This document shows positions 55,164-55,313 of a stretch of DNA of 55,313 nucleotides, piece by piece; the first letter of the stretch is position 1, and every line of letters starts with the position of its first letter. This stretch comes from Verrucomicrobia bacterium SCGC AAA164-E04. Lineage in GTDB: Bacteria > Verrucomicrobiota > Verrucomicrobiia > Limisphaerales > AAA164-E04. Both the position numbers and the translations under genes were made by a program. The notes below the pieces were generated by a model, which searched no databases, had not been told where the DNA came from, and worked only from the letters and a program-made list of their open reading frames with translations. The stretch lies in assembly GCA_000383715.1 (NCBI GenBank), contig KB911951.1, forward strand, positions 1 through 55,313, in the 5' to 3' direction.

Positions 55164-55313
55164 ATGCGTATGTCTCGACCTTTGTTAAGCATCATCGGGC
55201 TTTTCGGTATCGTGTTGCTCACTGTTTTTACCTTAAAGAAATTTCGTAACGAAACTCAACGGAGCCTTGTGGTTCCGGGTGAGGGTCTGGAAAGTGCTGA
55301 TGTTCATCCTGAG
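55164..55313 (+). CDS. Start of a membrane-anchored gene, cut by the window end
   Basis: The ATG at 55164 opens a frame that continues without a stop for 50 codons to the last base. The N-terminus MRMSRPLLSIIGLFGIVLLT carries one signal-anchor or signal-peptide helix at about residues 6-24, then a basic stretch (KKFRNETQRS) and a soluble part. It follows the secreted-protein gene after 25 bases, suggesting one operon. No family can be assigned from 50 residues. Confidence 0.55.
   Translation, partial: MRMSRPLLSIIGLFGIVLLTVFTLKKFRNETQRSLVVPGEGLESADVHPE

Overview
The window looks like chromosomal DNA of a Gram-negative, respiring, heterotrophic bacterium of the phylum Verrucomicrobiota, probably close to the Opitutae/Puniceicoccales. 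This is inferred from gene content: an exported sulfatase, twin-arginine Gfo/Idh/MocA oxidoreductases, CotH and LamG secreted proteins, futalosine-pathway menaquinone genes, and the 'test-plus-error' style C-terminal/N-terminal motifs typical of verrucomicrobial exported proteins. Many genes have no clear Shine-Dalgarno sequence, so several starts were chosen from domain or signal-peptide position. No rRNA, tRNA, CRISPR array or prophage was found. Base composition by eye appears to rise from the first 30 kb to the 37-53 kb part; it was not computed.

Layout. 0-1.5 kb: a 95-bp perfect inverted copy of part of a gene at 14.8 kb is joined to the truncated 5' end of an ABC-2 permease gene, followed by a REP-type (RAYT) transposase. 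1.5-6.7 kb (minus strand): a coupled DUF2868 membrane protein/DUF3482 GTPase pair, a monothiol glutaredoxin-like protein and an exported sulfatase. 6.7-12 kb (minus): phoB, phoR and a large exported phosphohistidine/ATP-grasp protein in one probable operon, with a candidate PHO box ahead of phoB. 12-17 kb: a Tat-exported oxidoreductase, zinc-ribbon membrane protein, GNAT acetyltransferase, unknown membrane protein, Sfp-type phosphopantetheinyl transferase and a CheY-like regulator. 17.3-21 kb: mqnE-mqnA (early futalosine pathway to menaquinone) followed tightly by two ABC-2 permeases. 21-28.4 kb (minus): TPR protein, ketoglutarate-semialdehyde dehydrogenase, CotH protein, MscS channel, RtcB RNA ligase.

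28.4-29.0 kb is a 650-bp non-genic stretch holding a 12-bp inverted-repeat element, a possible 25-residue membrane peptide or small RNA, and a strong Rho-independent terminator. 29-35.5 kb (plus): a large membrane cytochrome fusing a diheme-b-like module, five c-type heme sites and TPRs; a two-domain oxidoreductase; an exported SAM methyltransferase; and a small lipoprotein. 35.5-43.3 kb (minus): TPR membrane protein, methyltransferase, gap, cinA, pheA, scpB, scpA, i.e. core housekeeping. 43.5-53.6 kb: LamG protein with a recent 720-bp internal duplication, a sulfite-oxidase-family Tat protein, a histidine-rich 60-residue-repeat periplasmic protein, an exported possible glycosidase, and monomeric NADP-isocitrate dehydrogenase. 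54.1 kb to the end: a secreted unknown protein and the start of a second gene, behind a very AT-rich upstream region.

How the genes connect. Menaquinone made through mqnE/mqnA could feed the quinol-oxidising type of membrane cytochrome at 29 kb. PhoB-PhoR probably co-express the exported phosphotransfer-like protein. scpA-scpB-pheA form a compact cluster with cinA and gap behind it. The most unusual items are the exported phosphohistidine/ATP-grasp protein in the pho operon, the b/c-heme-TPR fusion with a terminator-containing leader region, the His-rich repeat protein, and the chimeric left edge, which may be an assembly or amplification artefact.
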